A stretch of 13,675 nucleotides of DNA from an uncultured Bacilli bacterium (GTDB taxonomy: Bacteria; Bacillota_I; Bacilli_A; RF39; UBA660), in assembly GCA_947594675.1 (NCBI GenBank), contig CANQEF010000016.1, forward strand, positions 1 to 13,675, in the 5' to 3' direction. This document shows, piece after piece, positions 1 through 7,602 of this stretch. The notes under the pieces are model-generated. The model was given only the letters and a program-made list of their open reading frames with translations, was not told the DNA's origin and did not search any database. Position 1 is the first letter of the stretch, and each line of letters begins with the position of its first letter. The position numbers were made by a program, and so were the translations under genes.

Positions 1-39
1 ATCTCCAAATTGTCAACAATTCCCTTATTTTATAATAAG

Positions 40-70
40 ATTATACCCCCCCCCCGTCTTAATTTGTCAA
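40..70 (-). promoter_or_regulatory. Leftward promoter with a G10 tract in its spacer
   Basis: On the minus strand a perfect -35 box TTGACA (65-70) and a perfect -10 box TATAAT (40-45) are separated by 19 bp (46-64). Ten of those bases are an uninterrupted run of G (46-55, C on the plus strand). It reads toward the left edge; GGAG at 3-6 on the minus strand could be the ribosome site of a gene starting just outside the window. A second TTGACA at 11-16 may belong to a tandem promoter. The match to consensus is seen directly; the regulated gene is not visible. Confidence 0.8.
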
Positions 71-71
71 C

Positions 72-102
72 AAAAAAATTGTAGAGTTTTTCCACAATTT
101 TT
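72..102 (-). terminator. Terminator after the 303-aa membrane protein gene
   Basis: A 9-bp stem, AAAAATTGT (74-82) against ACAATTTTT (94-102), encloses an 11-nt loop. On the minus strand it ends in a run of seven T. It lies about 20 bp past the stop codon at 121 and directly before the next -35 box. The stem is AT-rich, so strength is uncertain. Confidence 0.6.
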
Positions 103-120
103 ATCATTTAAAAAGCTAAA

Positions 121-1032
121 TTACTTTGTAGGTTCAACCTTTTCAAAGTAATAATTACCATTACTATCTTTCTTAAAAGTAAATTTATACTCTAAAAAGT
201 CTTTATAATTAGATTCATCTATTTCAAAATTCATAGCCTCTTCAACAGTAATATTACTCTCATAAGAATCCTTTTCACCTAAATTTTTATAAATAGTATA
301 CTTATCTTTAGATTCATAATTTTTTGCACTACCATAACTTACATAAACATAGGCATAATCACCATTAAATGAAAATTTATTAGCAAAAGCATAAACTATA
401 CCTGATGTACTTTCACTACATTGTGGTGTATACCAAAAAAATATATTTAAATCATTGTCATAAGGAAACATTGGACATCCATCCAAACTTTTATAAGTAG
501 CTATATCTTTTCCAAAAAACAATTTATATTCTTCATTAACTTTTTTGCCATCTATCTGTTTAATCTCAACATTAGGTAAGCTAGTATAAATACTTATTAA
601 AGGATTAGACTCATTTTCACTACTTAAACGAGAAAATTTACCTTCCTTGCTTAAATAAGTCAAAACAGTGTATAATTTCATATCTTCCGTAAAATTATTG
701 AAAAAATCACCATAAGGACCATTAATATTATTTTTAAAATTATAAGCATAAGCAAAATTACTACTTGAATCATATCCAGTCAAGTAATCTATTTTTTCCA
801 ACAAATCATTTTTTAAAGCATAATTTGTTATATTAATTTCTGTATCTTTATCAGTTTCTTGAGTTTTATCTTTTAAGTCATCTGTTATTTTTTTCAAATC
901 AAAATAACCTTTTTCATAAAAGAAAAAAGCAAATATACCTGCAAACATAATTATTATAATAACTACTAATTCTACTACTTTATTCGTTCCATTATTCTGC
1001 TCTGAATTATTTGACATCATATTATTATTCAT
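121..1032 (-). CDS. Membrane-anchored protein of unknown function (303 aa)
   Basis: I do not recognise this family. The N-terminus is Asn/Ser-rich and hydrophilic (residues 1-17). One strongly hydrophobic segment follows (about 18-38, ending in aromatic residues), then a Lys/Asp/Glu-rich linker and a mostly extracytoplasmic domain rich in Tyr, Phe, Asn and Ser. There is no lipobox or signal-peptidase site, so a single-pass anchor with the C-terminus outside is the best reading. Two cysteines, C186 and C205, could form a disulfide. The start is supported by AGAGG placed 8 nt before the ATG. The gene lies about 100 bp downstream of htpG behind a terminator-like hairpin, so it is probably a separate unit; only a weak TATAGT -10 candidate (1052-1057) is visible. 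Confidence 0.75.
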   Translation of the reverse strand: MNNNMMSNNSEQNNGTNKVVELVVIIIIMFAGIFAFFFYEKGYFDLKKITDDLKDKTQETDKDTEINITNYALKNDLLEKIDYLTGYDSSSNFAYAYNFKNNINGPYGDFFNNFTEDMKLYTVLTYLSKEGKFSRLSSENESNPLISIYTSLPNVEIKQIDGKKVNEEYKLFFGKDIATYKSLDGCPMFPYDNDLNIFFWYTPQCSESTSGIVYAFANKFSFNGDYAYVYVSYGSAKNYESKDKYTIYKNLGEKDSYESNITVEEAMNFEIDESNYKDFLEYKFTFKKDSNGNYYFEKVEPTK

Positions 1033-1070
1033 TGATATAACCTCTTTTCCTACTATAAAGAATACTAAAA

Positions 1071-1101
1071 AAGATTTAAAAAGTAAACCCTTTTAAATCT
1101 T
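1071..1101 (-). terminator. Terminator after htpG
   Basis: A perfect 11-bp inverted repeat, AAGATTTAAAA (1071-1081) against TTTTAAATCTT (1091-1101), has a 9-nt loop. On the minus strand it is followed by TTTTTAG. It lies 30 bp beyond the htpG stop. The stem is AT-rich and could act in both directions. Confidence 0.65.
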
Positions 1102-1130
1102 AATTATTTATTTTTACGTCAATACTTAAA

Positions 1131-3011
1131 TTATTTTGAAATGACTTCGCAAATTAAACGACTAATCTCTGTTGGATCATCTATTGGTAATCCTGCAATC
1201 ATCTTAGCCTCACTATACAAAATCTTTGTATACTTTTTAAATTCTTCCTTATCATCCTTATAAAGTTTTTTTAATTTTTCACTAATTGGATGTTTCTCAT
1301 TAATCTCTAAAATAGTCTCAGCTTTTATTCCCATATCATTTGGCATAGCATCAAATACTTTTTGCATTTCAATAGAAACATCACCTTTAGAAGTTAAACA
1401 AACAGGGTGTGACTTTAATTTATTACTAAATCTAACTTCACTAACCTCTTTAATTTCATCAGCCATATCTTTAAGTAAACTACTATTTCCCTCATTAACT
1501 TTCTTTACAGCCTCTTTTTCTTCATCACTTTCTAAATCTAAGTCTCCACTTTCAACATTAACAAATTTTTTACCATCATATTCTTGAATTGCTGTAATGG
1601 CAAAAGAATCTACATAATCTGTTAAATATAAAATATCAAAATCTTTATCTTTAACTTGTTCTACTTGTGGCAAATCTTTTATTTTTTCAATTGAAGAACC
1701 AGCTGCATAATAAATAACTTCTTGATTTTCTTTCATTGCTTTAACATATTCACTCAAAGTAATAAGCTTTTCTTCCTTACTTGAATAAAACATAATCAAA
1801 TCTTTTAATTTATCTTTATCTTGACCATAATTATTATAAACACCATATTTTAATTGCATACCAAATGTTTTAAAGAAAGAAATATAATTATCACGATCAT
1901 CTTTAAGCATATCCTCTAATTCTTTACGAATCTTTCCCTCAATATTTTTAGCAATTAATTTCAAATTATGCGATTCTTGTAATATCTCTCTTGAAATATT
2001 TAAAGATAAATCTTCACTATCAACAACACCCTTAACAAAACTAAAATAATCAGGTAACAAGTCTCCACACTTTTCCATTATCATAACTCCATTAGTATAA
2101 AGACTTAATCCCTTTTCATACTCTTGAGTATAAAAATCATATGGAGCATGACTAGGTATAAATAACAAAGCTTTATAAGAACACATTCCCTCAACTGAAG
2201 AAGATATTACTTTTATAGGTTTATCATAATCACTAAACTTATCCATATAAAAATTATTATAATCTTCATCACTAACATCTTTCTTATTCTTTTTCCAAAT
2301 AGGAACCATACTATTAAGAGTTTCTATTTCTTTAGTATCTTTATATTTATGCTTTTCCTCATCTACTAATTCATGATGAACAACTTCCATTTTGATTGGA
2401 AAACTTATATAATCTGAATACTTTTTAACCAAGCTTTTAACTTCATATTCATCTAAATACTTAGAATATTCAAACTCTTCAGTATCATCCTTAATATGTA
2501 AAACTATTTCTGTACCAATACTATCTTTCTTAGCCTTCTTTATAGTATAGCCATCTACTCCTTCACTTTCCCAAGTATAAGCATCTTGACTATCAATGCT
2601 TAATGAAGTAACCTTAATTTTATCACTTACCATAAAAGCAGAATAAAAACCAACACCAAATTGACCAATAATATCAATTTTTTCTTTCTTAGTCATATTC
2701 TGCTTAAAAGATAAACTACCACTTTTAGCAATCGTACCTAAATTTTCCTCTAATTCCTCTTTAGTCATACCACAACCACTATCAGAAATAGTAATTAATC
2801 TTTTATCTTTATTAATATCAATATTAATTTCCAAATTTTCTTTTTTTACCTTAACCTTTTTATCAGTTAAACTACGATAATAAAGCTTATCTAAAGCATC
2901 ACTTGCATTAGAAATCAACTCTCTTAAAAAAATATCCTTATTAGTGTAAATAGAATTAATCATTAAATCTAAAAGTCTTTTTGACTCTGACTTAAATTCC
3001 TTCTTTTCCAC
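1131..3011 (-). CDS. htpG: Molecular chaperone HtpG (bacterial Hsp90)
   Basis: Cytosolic ATP-dependent homodimeric chaperone that remodels client proteins under heat and other stress. The N-terminal GHKL ATPase domain has the expected motifs: E31 and N35 in ELISNASDAL, DSGCGM at 77-82, and the lid and glycine motif GQFGVGFYSAF at 116-126. The middle domain contains SLNISREILQES with the conserved Arg, and a C-terminal dimerisation domain completes the usual length (626 aa). The frame has an ATG at 3020, but AGGAG touches that ATG directly. The GTG at 3011 lies 9 nt from AGGAG and gives the family-typical start MEKKEF, so I chose GTG. The gene is monocistronic, with its own promoter and terminator. 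A CIRCE-like operator overlaps the promoter, predicting HrcA control. Confidence 0.97.
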   Translation of the reverse strand: MEKKEFKSESKRLLDLMINSIYTNKDIFLRELISNASDALDKLYYRSLTDKKVKVKKENLEINIDINKDKRLITISDSGCGMTKEELEENLGTIAKSGSLSFKQNMTKKEKIDIIGQFGVGFYSAFMVSDKIKVTSLSIDSQDAYTWESEGVDGYTIKKAKKDSIGTEIVLHIKDDTEEFEYSKYLDEYEVKSLVKKYSDYISFPIKMEVVHHELVDEEKHKYKDTKEIETLNSMVPIWKKNKKDVSDEDYNNFYMDKFSDYDKPIKVISSSVEGMCSYKALLFIPSHAPYDFYTQEYEKGLSLYTNGVMIMEKCGDLLPDYFSFVKGVVDSEDLSLNISREILQESHNLKLIAKNIEGKIRKELEDMLKDDRDNYISFFKTFGMQLKYGVYNNYGQDKDKLKDLIMFYSSKEEKLITLSEYVKAMKENQEVIYYAAGSSIEKIKDLPQVEQVKDKDFDILYLTDYVDSFAITAIQEYDGKKFVNVESGDLDLESDEEKEAVKKVNEGNSSLLKDMADEIKEVSEVRFSNKLKSHPVCLTSKGDVSIEMQKVFDAMPNDMGIKAETILEINEKHPISEKLKKLYKDDKEEFKKYTKILYSEAKMIAGLPIDDPTEISRLICEVISK

Positions 3012-3034
3012 AAAAATCATCTCCTAACAACTTA

Positions 3035-3063
3035 CTTATAGCACTATTTTTAGCAGTTGTCAA
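3035..3063 (-). promoter_or_regulatory. htpG promoter
   Basis: On the minus strand TTGACA (3058-3063) and TATAAG (3035-3040) have an optimal 17-bp spacer. The predicted transcript start near 3028 leaves a leader of only about 17 nt, which still includes AGGAG (3021-3025). Confidence 0.85.
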
Positions 3064-3076
3064 CAAAGAGTGCCAA
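3050..3076 (-). promoter_or_regulatory. CIRCE-like HrcA operator over the htpG promoter
   Basis: On the plus strand the sequence reads TTAGCAGTT, 9 nt, GAGTGCCAA. The CIRCE consensus is TTAGCACTC-N9-GAGTGCTAA, so the arms match 7/9 and 8/9 with the exact 9-nt spacing. The -35 box lies inside the operator, the usual layout for HrcA repression. HrcA itself is not in the window. Confidence 0.75.
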
Positions 3077-3083
3077 TTTTTTT

Positions 3084-3113
3084 TAAAAAAAGAAAGCTAA
3101 AAACTAGCTTTCT
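3084..3113 (-). terminator. Terminator overlapping the end of the 337-aa gene
   Basis: A 9-bp perfect stem, AGAAAGCTA (3091-3099) against TAGCTTTCT (3105-3113), has a 5-nt loop and is followed on the minus strand by a T tract (3084-3090). The stop codon (3104-3106) lies in the hairpin, so the last codons form part of the terminator. Confidence 0.85.
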
Positions 3114-4117
3114 ATCATTTTAACATTGTGAACTATCTCAGCAATATCTTTTTCATAATTTTTTTCTAAAGCACCTACTAACTTCTTTTTAAATTCCCGA
3201 GTAGCATCTAATATTTCAAAACTCTTACTAAAAACATCTTGAAAAGAATATTGCTCTTTTTTAAAGTCATTAATAACTAAAAATTTATCATCTTCTAATC
3301 TATAAATTAAACTACTATTTCCATCATAAACTAATTTTACATATTTATTAATAAATTCCTTCTTATAAACAAGATATAAAGCATACAAATATTCTTTTCC
3401 TAAATTAACATCTTCCATATAAACATTAAATATACCCTTATATTTATCTATTGCAAATACGAATAATTTATCATCTAAAATAACAACGTAATTACCATAC
3501 TTCTTTTCAGAAAAAGTTACGTCTTTTAATTTTTCTTCTCCCAATTTAATTTCTTCTTCATTAAAAAGGCCTAAATTATCCTTAGTTAAATCAATATCTA
3601 AAGAATAATCATATTTAACATGTCCAAAAACATCATTAAAAAGACCCAACAATTTATTACACAATTCACTAACTACATTAGGCAAGTGTTCAAATAAAGA
3701 AACAATTATATCAAATAGAAAATCCCATTCTTGAGGTATTATTTGATTTGTTAAAAACTTAAAATCTTCTCCACCAATATGTGCATTAATTTCCACATAA
3801 TAAGCCTTCATCGTTTTACTAAGCTTATTCGTAAAACTCTTATCTCTACAAACATCTTTTACATTATTAAAAGTTTCTAAAAAATAATTAACGGTAACCA
3901 AATTTATAAATTGGTAGCAGCAATATTCTTCTACTCTATTTATTTCTAAAACATCAATAGGAACAAATAAGACTTTAAACTTTTCAATTTTTTTATTAAA
4001 TACTAAAGCTATATAAAAATTACTTTTATCATAATCTTTTATAATCAAATCAATAATAACTTTTTCTTTTTTCTTATTCAAATATTTTTCTACTGCTAAA
4101 AATCTTTTATCTGACAT
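3104..4117 (-). CDS. Conserved-looking protein of unknown function (337 aa)
   Basis: I do not recognise a family. The protein is rich in Lys, Asp, Glu, Phe and Tyr, has no signal peptide and no clear membrane segment, and so is probably cytoplasmic. It alternates beta-strand-like stretches (for example VIIDLIIKDY near the N-terminus and YVVILDDKLFVFAID around residues 209-223) with helical parts. The C-terminus (about 300-337) is a charged, probably helical tail. AAGAGG overlaps the stop of the upstream rhodanese gene and lies 5 nt from this ATG. With a gap of only 9 bp the two genes are very probably co-transcribed and translationally linked. The gene ends in its own terminator. Confidence 0.7.
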   Translation of the reverse strand: MSDKRFLAVEKYLNKKKEKVIIDLIIKDYDKSNFYIALVFNKKIEKFKVLFVPIDVLEINRVEEYCCYQFINLVTVNYFLETFNNVKDVCRDKSFTNKLSKTMKAYYVEINAHIGGEDFKFLTNQIIPQEWDFLFDIIVSLFEHLPNVVSELCNKLLGLFNDVFGHVKYDYSLDIDLTKDNLGLFNEEEIKLGEEKLKDVTFSEKKYGNYVVILDDKLFVFAIDKYKGIFNVYMEDVNLGKEYLYALYLVYKKEFINKYVKLVYDGNSSLIYRLEDDKFLVINDFKKEQYSFQDVFSKSFEILDATREFKKKLVGALEKNYEKDIAEIVHNVKMIES

Positions 4118-4126
4118 ATAAACCTC

Positions 4127-4525
4127 TTACTTTTCTAATTCATAATTATAATTACTAATTCCACCCATATCTTTAACATTTTCATAACCTAAATCTTTTA
4201 ATTTTAAAGCAGCCTCTTTACTGCGAATTCCACTCTGGCAATACACAATTATTTCTCGATCAGTTGATATATTTATTTCTTCTATATAAGAAAGAGGAAT
4301 ATTAATTGCCCCAGGAATATGTCCTTCTAAAAATTCATCCTCACTTCTAACATCCACAATATCCACATTAGGATAATCTATATAATTATCAACTATTTTT
4401 TTTACATCTTCTACTGATATAGTTGCAACCGTCGAGTTCTCTTCGTTTTTCTTAGCATTATTATCTTTACTACACCCAATAAAAAAAGCACTAAAAATAA
4501 TCAAGACAACTATTAATTTCTTCAT
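4127..4525 (-). CDS. Rhodanese-domain lipoprotein
   Basis: Secreted, membrane-anchored single-domain rhodanese (132 aa). The signal peptide MKKLIVVLIIFSAFF is followed by a lipobox-like IGC with Cys18 as the lipidation site, then an Asn/Glu-rich linker. The rhodanese domain (about 36-130) has the CDC25-like VDVRSEDEF motif, EGHIPGAINIP, and the active-site loop CQSGIRS with Cys96 as the persulfide-carrying residue. The C-terminal GYENVKDMGGI is also typical. Rhodaneses transfer sulfane sulfur; the substrate of extracellular ones is usually unknown, and a thiol-redox or sulfide role is possible. AGGAGG lies 5 nt before the ATG. It is the first gene of a two-gene unit with the 337-aa protein. 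No convincing promoter is visible in the 60 bp upstream, which holds the preceding terminator. Confidence 0.9.
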   Translation of the reverse strand: MKKLIVVLIIFSAFFIGCSKDNNAKKNEENSTVATISVEDVKKIVDNYIDYPNVDIVDVRSEDEFLEGHIPGAINIPLSYIEEINISTDREIIVYCQSGIRSKEAALKLKDLGYENVKDMGGISNYNYELEK

Positions 4526-4550
4526 ACACCCTCCTATTTCAATTCTATCA

Positions 4551-4577
4551 AAAATAAAAGACTATGGCTAGTCTTTT
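4551..4577 (-). terminator. Terminator of the LysM/SpoIID-like operon
   Basis: A 9-bp perfect stem, AAAAGACTA (4556-4564) against TAGTCTTTT (4569-4577), has a 4-nt loop. On the minus strand it is followed by TTTTATTTTT. It sits 8 bp past the stop at 4586. Confidence 0.85.
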
Positions 4578-4585
4578 TAAAAACT

Positions 4586-5929
4586 TTACTTTGATAATTG
4601 AACAATTTTACTCCAAGTTGATGGTCCTACAACACCATTTACTTCTAAATTATTATTGGCCTGTATACTTCTAACAGATTGTTCTGTCAAATTGTCAAAC
4701 ACTCCATTAACAACAACCCCAGGAATACTTTGCTTTTTTTGACATATCAAATACAAAAATTTTTGTAAATTAATTATATCATCACCCGTCATATCTCTAA
4801 GTAAATATCTACCAGGATAAAACTCATTTACATTACATAAACAATCTGTAGGGACTTTAGCAATAGTTTGTCTATATGCTTCTTTAATAGCTTTCCATGT
4901 ATTAGCATCTACTTCACCCGTTGCCGTTATATCATATTTATTTTGAAAAGCAACCACCATTTGCCTAGTATCTTCAGTAAATGTATCACTATTTAAATTT
5001 AAAAAAGGAATATCAGGATCAAAATAAGCTATTACATTTAAATAATAATTAAGAGTACTAATATAACTTCCTGTATCCCCTAGCTGCAATTTATTACCAA
5101 AAAGAACAGTAACCTCATCTTCCGTAATTCCCTCAGAATATAAATTACTAATATTTTTAACAGCATTATATAAATACTTTATCTTATACCAAGTTGTCTT
5201 ATCAACAATACCTGTAACTTGCAAGTTAAAAATTTCCTGAAATTTTTTAACAGCCTTCTCTGTTTCAACAGTAAAATAAATACTATTATCAGTAATAGCC
5301 GGTATAGCTGGATAATTACGACCAATACGATTAAGCTGTGTTTTAATCATCCTAACAAAATCCCCAGAAGTACCAAGCTCCACTGGAAATCCCGGATAAC
5401 TAGCAATATTTTCTTCAACCGGTGCATTATAAATAATTTTTATATCATCACCATAATAATTTTTTAATATTTCTAAAGGACTTTTACCTTGATTAGCTAA
5501 AGTAACACTTCCCCACTGAGAAAGACCATCACACTTTGTAACTCTTCCATCACAATACTGAGCAAATAAAGGTTGCACTTGATCTTCTTTAACAATATAG
5601 TTATTAAAATACTCATCAACTACTTGCGATATTGTTTCAAAAAACTGTCTATTTTCACCAAATGATTGATCATAAGTAGAAGTACTTGTAATATCAAAAT
5701 TATAACCTTTAGAAGGATACCATTCATTATAAACTCTATTCAAAGCAAAAGATATTTCAGCTAAAACATTTGCTTTAATTGCATCAATTGGCCAATTAGG
5801 ATAAATTTCTCCTGATGCTACATTTTTAATATATTCATCAAAAGGAACTGTAATATTACGTGCAGCCTCATCAGGGTTTCCTAAGTGAACCGTAATAACA
5901 GTAGGAATAATAGGACTTCTAATCGCCAT
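4586..5929 (-). CDS. SpoIID/LytB-like protein with three peptidoglycan-binding domains
   Basis: Predicted cell-wall protein of 447 aa. Residues about 27-165 resemble the SpoIID/LytB lytic transglycosylase domain: PFDEYIKNVASGEIYPNWP places E41 where SpoIID has its catalytic Glu, and GLSQWGSVTLANQG (135-148) followed by LKNYYG matches the conserved SQWG block. C126 and C133 may be what remains of a metal site. Three PG_binding_1 repeats follow at about 183-250, 281-350 and 374-443, each ending in a V(T)G-x-V-D/G-xx-TW motif. There is no recognisable signal peptide, so it may be made in the mother cell and assembled on the spore, or exported by another route. It overlaps the preceding gene by 11 bp, with AAGGAG inside that gene, and is the last gene of the operon. 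The domain calls are firm; the spore role is inference. Confidence 0.85.
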   Translation of the reverse strand: MAIRSPIIPTVITVHLGNPDEAARNITVPFDEYIKNVASGEIYPNWPIDAIKANVLAEISFALNRVYNEWYPSKGYNFDITSTSTYDQSFGENRQFFETISQVVDEYFNNYIVKEDQVQPLFAQYCDGRVTKCDGLSQWGSVTLANQGKSPLEILKNYYGDDIKIIYNAPVEENIASYPGFPVELGTSGDFVRMIKTQLNRIGRNYPAIPAITDNSIYFTVETEKAVKKFQEIFNLQVTGIVDKTTWYKIKYLYNAVKNISNLYSEGITEDEVTVLFGNKLQLGDTGSYISTLNYYLNVIAYFDPDIPFLNLNSDTFTEDTRQMVVAFQNKYDITATGEVDANTWKAIKEAYRQTIAKVPTDCLCNVNEFYPGRYLLRDMTGDDIINLQKFLYLICQKKQSIPGVVVNGVFDNLTEQSVRSIQANNNLEVNGVVGPSTWSKIVQLSK

Positions 5930-6344
5930 TTTGTTCTACTCCTTCCAACTGTACTAAAGGAGTCATTCTAACATATTGAATTACCTTTACATTACCAAGC
6001 ATACCTATTTTATACTGCTTAATAGTCTCATATCCCACATGTATTGCTGTCATATCATAAGTTGTATATAACGGAGCCTCCATCGTTGTTGTAGTTGCAT
6101 TTACAGGAGCTGGCAAAACTATTGAATCAATTATTCCACTACTATTAGTTAGTCCACTAAAGAAAACAACTTTATAATTACCAATAGTTTTAAAAATAAC
6201 TATTTCACAATCAGAAACAGGAACCGCCTTATAAGCAGTAAATACTTGTACTTTTAAAGTACCCGTACTAGGATTTTCTTTAGAAAATTGCTCATATAAA
6301 TCTGTCTTTTTAAAATCCTCATAACTAATAATTTCTTCTTTCAT
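5919..6344 (-). CDS. Small beta-rich protein, carboxypeptidase regulatory-like fold
   Basis: 141 aa with no signal peptide. A charged N-terminal helix (1-22) is followed by TGTLKVQVFTAYKAVPVSDC and a strand-turn pattern through LTNSSGIIDSIVLPAP (about 27-80). This is the pattern of carboxypeptidase regulatory-like beta-sandwiches, in which a short extracytoplasmic Ig-like domain carries a T(N/D)xxG turn. The C-terminal half has further strands (YDMTAIHVGYETIKQY). Its start ATG shares one base with the LysM stop (TAATG), and AAGGAGG lies inside the last LysM codons, so it is translationally coupled to the LysM gene. It overlaps the SpoIID-like gene by 11 bp. A structural or adaptor part of the same wall or spore-surface assembly is likely but unproven. 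Confidence 0.7.
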   Translation of the reverse strand: MKEEIISYEDFKKTDLYEQFSKENPSTGTLKVQVFTAYKAVPVSDCEIVIFKTIGNYKVVFFSGLTNSSGIIDSIVLPAPVNATTTTMEAPLYTTYDMTAIHVGYETIKQYKIGMLGNVKVIQYVRMTPLVQLEGVEQNGD

Positions 6345-7192
6345 TAATTAACCTCCTTAATCTTTAAAACTTGACCTATACTTAAATCATTACTAGTTAA
6401 ATTATTTAAAGATTTTATACTTTCAACAGTCACTTTATAATTAAGAGCTATATTATAAAGATTATCTCCTCGTTTTACTGTATAAGTTATATACCTAGGT
6501 TCAACATATCCTTCTCCATAGCAACTAGAACCAAGTGGTATGGCATTATCTTTTCCAACAATTACTTTTAACTGCTGACCTATACTAATTACATTACTTT
6601 TTAAATCATTTATCTCAATCAGTTTAGCAACAGTCATATTATATTTCTTAGCAATAGAGTATAAACTATCACCAGGTTTTACAACATAAATTAAATAGTC
6701 ATTATCAAAAGCATCATCAAGCATGACATTATAAGGAATTTTAAGTTGTTGTCCTATAGTTAAAGTATCTGTTTTTAAATTATTTATTTCCCTAATTTTT
6801 TCTACCGTTGTATTATTTTTCTTAGCTATTGAATATAAAGTATCTCCTACTCTTACTGTATAAATTGTATAACCAAAAGGTTCATCTTTAACATCATCAG
6901 TAACAGGAATTCTTAATTGCTGCCCAATACTTAAAGTATCACTTTTTAAATTATTAATTGTCTTTATTTCTAAAACACTAACTCCGAATTTATTAGCAAT
7001 TGAGTATAATGTATCTCCTTTTTTAACTATGTATAAAGCTGTAGTGTTAGTCGAAGGTATAAATAAAGTTTGTCCTACAGAAATATTATCATTACTTAAA
7101 TTATTCGCAAGCTTTATATCTTCAACACTTATACCATACTGTTTACTTATTCCATATAAAGTATCTCCTGATACGCTTTTTATGTAGTATTT
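6344..7192 (-). pseudogene. LysM-repeat protein, 3' portion cut off by the element
   Basis: The open frame runs without a stop from 7192 to 6344, but only 7168 downward is LysM gene; the rest is element DNA in frame. Five LysM repeats are visible ([60 protein letters not shown]), each ending in an SIGQxL-type motif. LysM domains bind N-acetylglucosamine polymers such as peptidoglycan. No ATG occurs in frame until 6724, inside the linker before the fourth repeat, and it has no ribosome site, so this part is probably silent in this configuration. Joined at 7168 to the 8 codons at 13191-13214 it gives a 282-aa protein that begins directly in the first LysM motif. This looks like a reversible interruption rather than decay: I see no internal stop or frameshift. 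Confidence 0.9.
7167..7184 (-). other. Left attachment site of the element
   Basis: On the minus strand the element arm reads CATAAAAA (7177-7184), GCG, TATC, then AGG running into the LysM codons for GDTLYG. The shared CAGG occupies 7167-7170, and the inferred crossover GG is 7167-7168. The partner site with the same CAGG is at 13189-13192. Confidence 0.8.
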
Positions 7193-7209
7193 TTAAATGT
7201 AAATATAAT
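7189..7209. repeat. 21-bp direct repeat, copy 1
   Basis: Identical to 7612-7632. Copy 2 is the 3' end of the recombinase gene. Read in the same frame, copy 1 would encode IIFTFKN followed by Thr-Thr-stop, so it looks like a leftover recombinase 3' end next to the attachment site. The two copies bracket the ASCH gene. Confidence 0.85.
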
Positions 7210-7226
7210 CAGATATTGATATCTTT

Positions 7227-7568
7227 TTATATTAATTCGATTTTTATACCTAAAACACCATATTTATCTTGTTCTTCTTTTGGATAGAATTGTTCAAGGT
7301 CTTTTATTAATTTGTCTTTAGTCATTGATATATCTGATAAAATTGATATATCAAAATCTTTAAACATATCTTCAAAAGTATTATATTTTAATAAAGCAAT
7401 AACCTTTGCCTCAAAAAATTCCTTTAATTCTGGTTCCTTTAAAAATTTAATAGTATCTCCAATTTTAATTTGTTGTCTTTTTTTATCATTAAGTCTGATT
7501 TCAATTCTTTTAGTACCATTAAGTATAAAATTATAATATTCAGGTTGTAACTTCATTTCATATTTCAT
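7227..7568 (-). CDS. ASCH-domain protein
   Basis: Small cytoplasmic protein (113 aa) matching the ASCH pattern: KLQPEYYNFILNGTKRIEIR at the N-terminus, a strand-turn block with KIGDTIKFL (a PUA-like barrel), an acidic helical segment, and the closing YGVLGIKIELI. ASCH domains are related to PUA folds and are thought to bind RNA; some members have ribonuclease or amidohydrolase activity. No activity can be assigned here. An ATG at 7577 abuts AAGGA, whereas the ATG at 7568 lies 9 nt from it, so the shorter start is preferred. The gene follows the recombinase by about 35 bp and may be read from the same transcript. It sits between two 21-bp direct repeats, which suggests a late addition to the element. 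Confidence 0.8.
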   Translation of the reverse strand: MKYEMKLQPEYYNFILNGTKRIEIRLNDKKRQQIKIGDTIKFLKEPELKEFFEAKVIALLKYNTFEDMFKDFDISILSDISMTKDKLIKDLEQFYPKEEQDKYGVLGIKIELI

Positions 7569-7602
7569 ATTATCCATTCCTTTCTTATTTAACTATAAAT
7601 TA

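Noticed and set aside
9..74. TTGTCAACAA at 10-19 and 64-73 as a regulator-binding pair
   Set aside because: Each is mostly explained by an embedded TTGACA -35 box; without more copies a dedicated operator is not supported.
3012..3020. ATG at 3020 as the htpG start
   Set aside because: AGGAG abuts this ATG; the GTG at 3011 has proper spacing and gives the usual MEKKEF N-terminus.
5219..5467. Plus-strand ORF inside the SpoIID-like gene
   Set aside because: Asn/Ile/Ser-rich antisense shadow with no ribosome site, inside a gene with clear domains.
6344..6724. A separate two-LysM gene starting at the ATG at 6724
   Set aside because: The LysM frame continues open upstream through three more repeats to the element junction, and the ATG at 6724 has no ribosome site.
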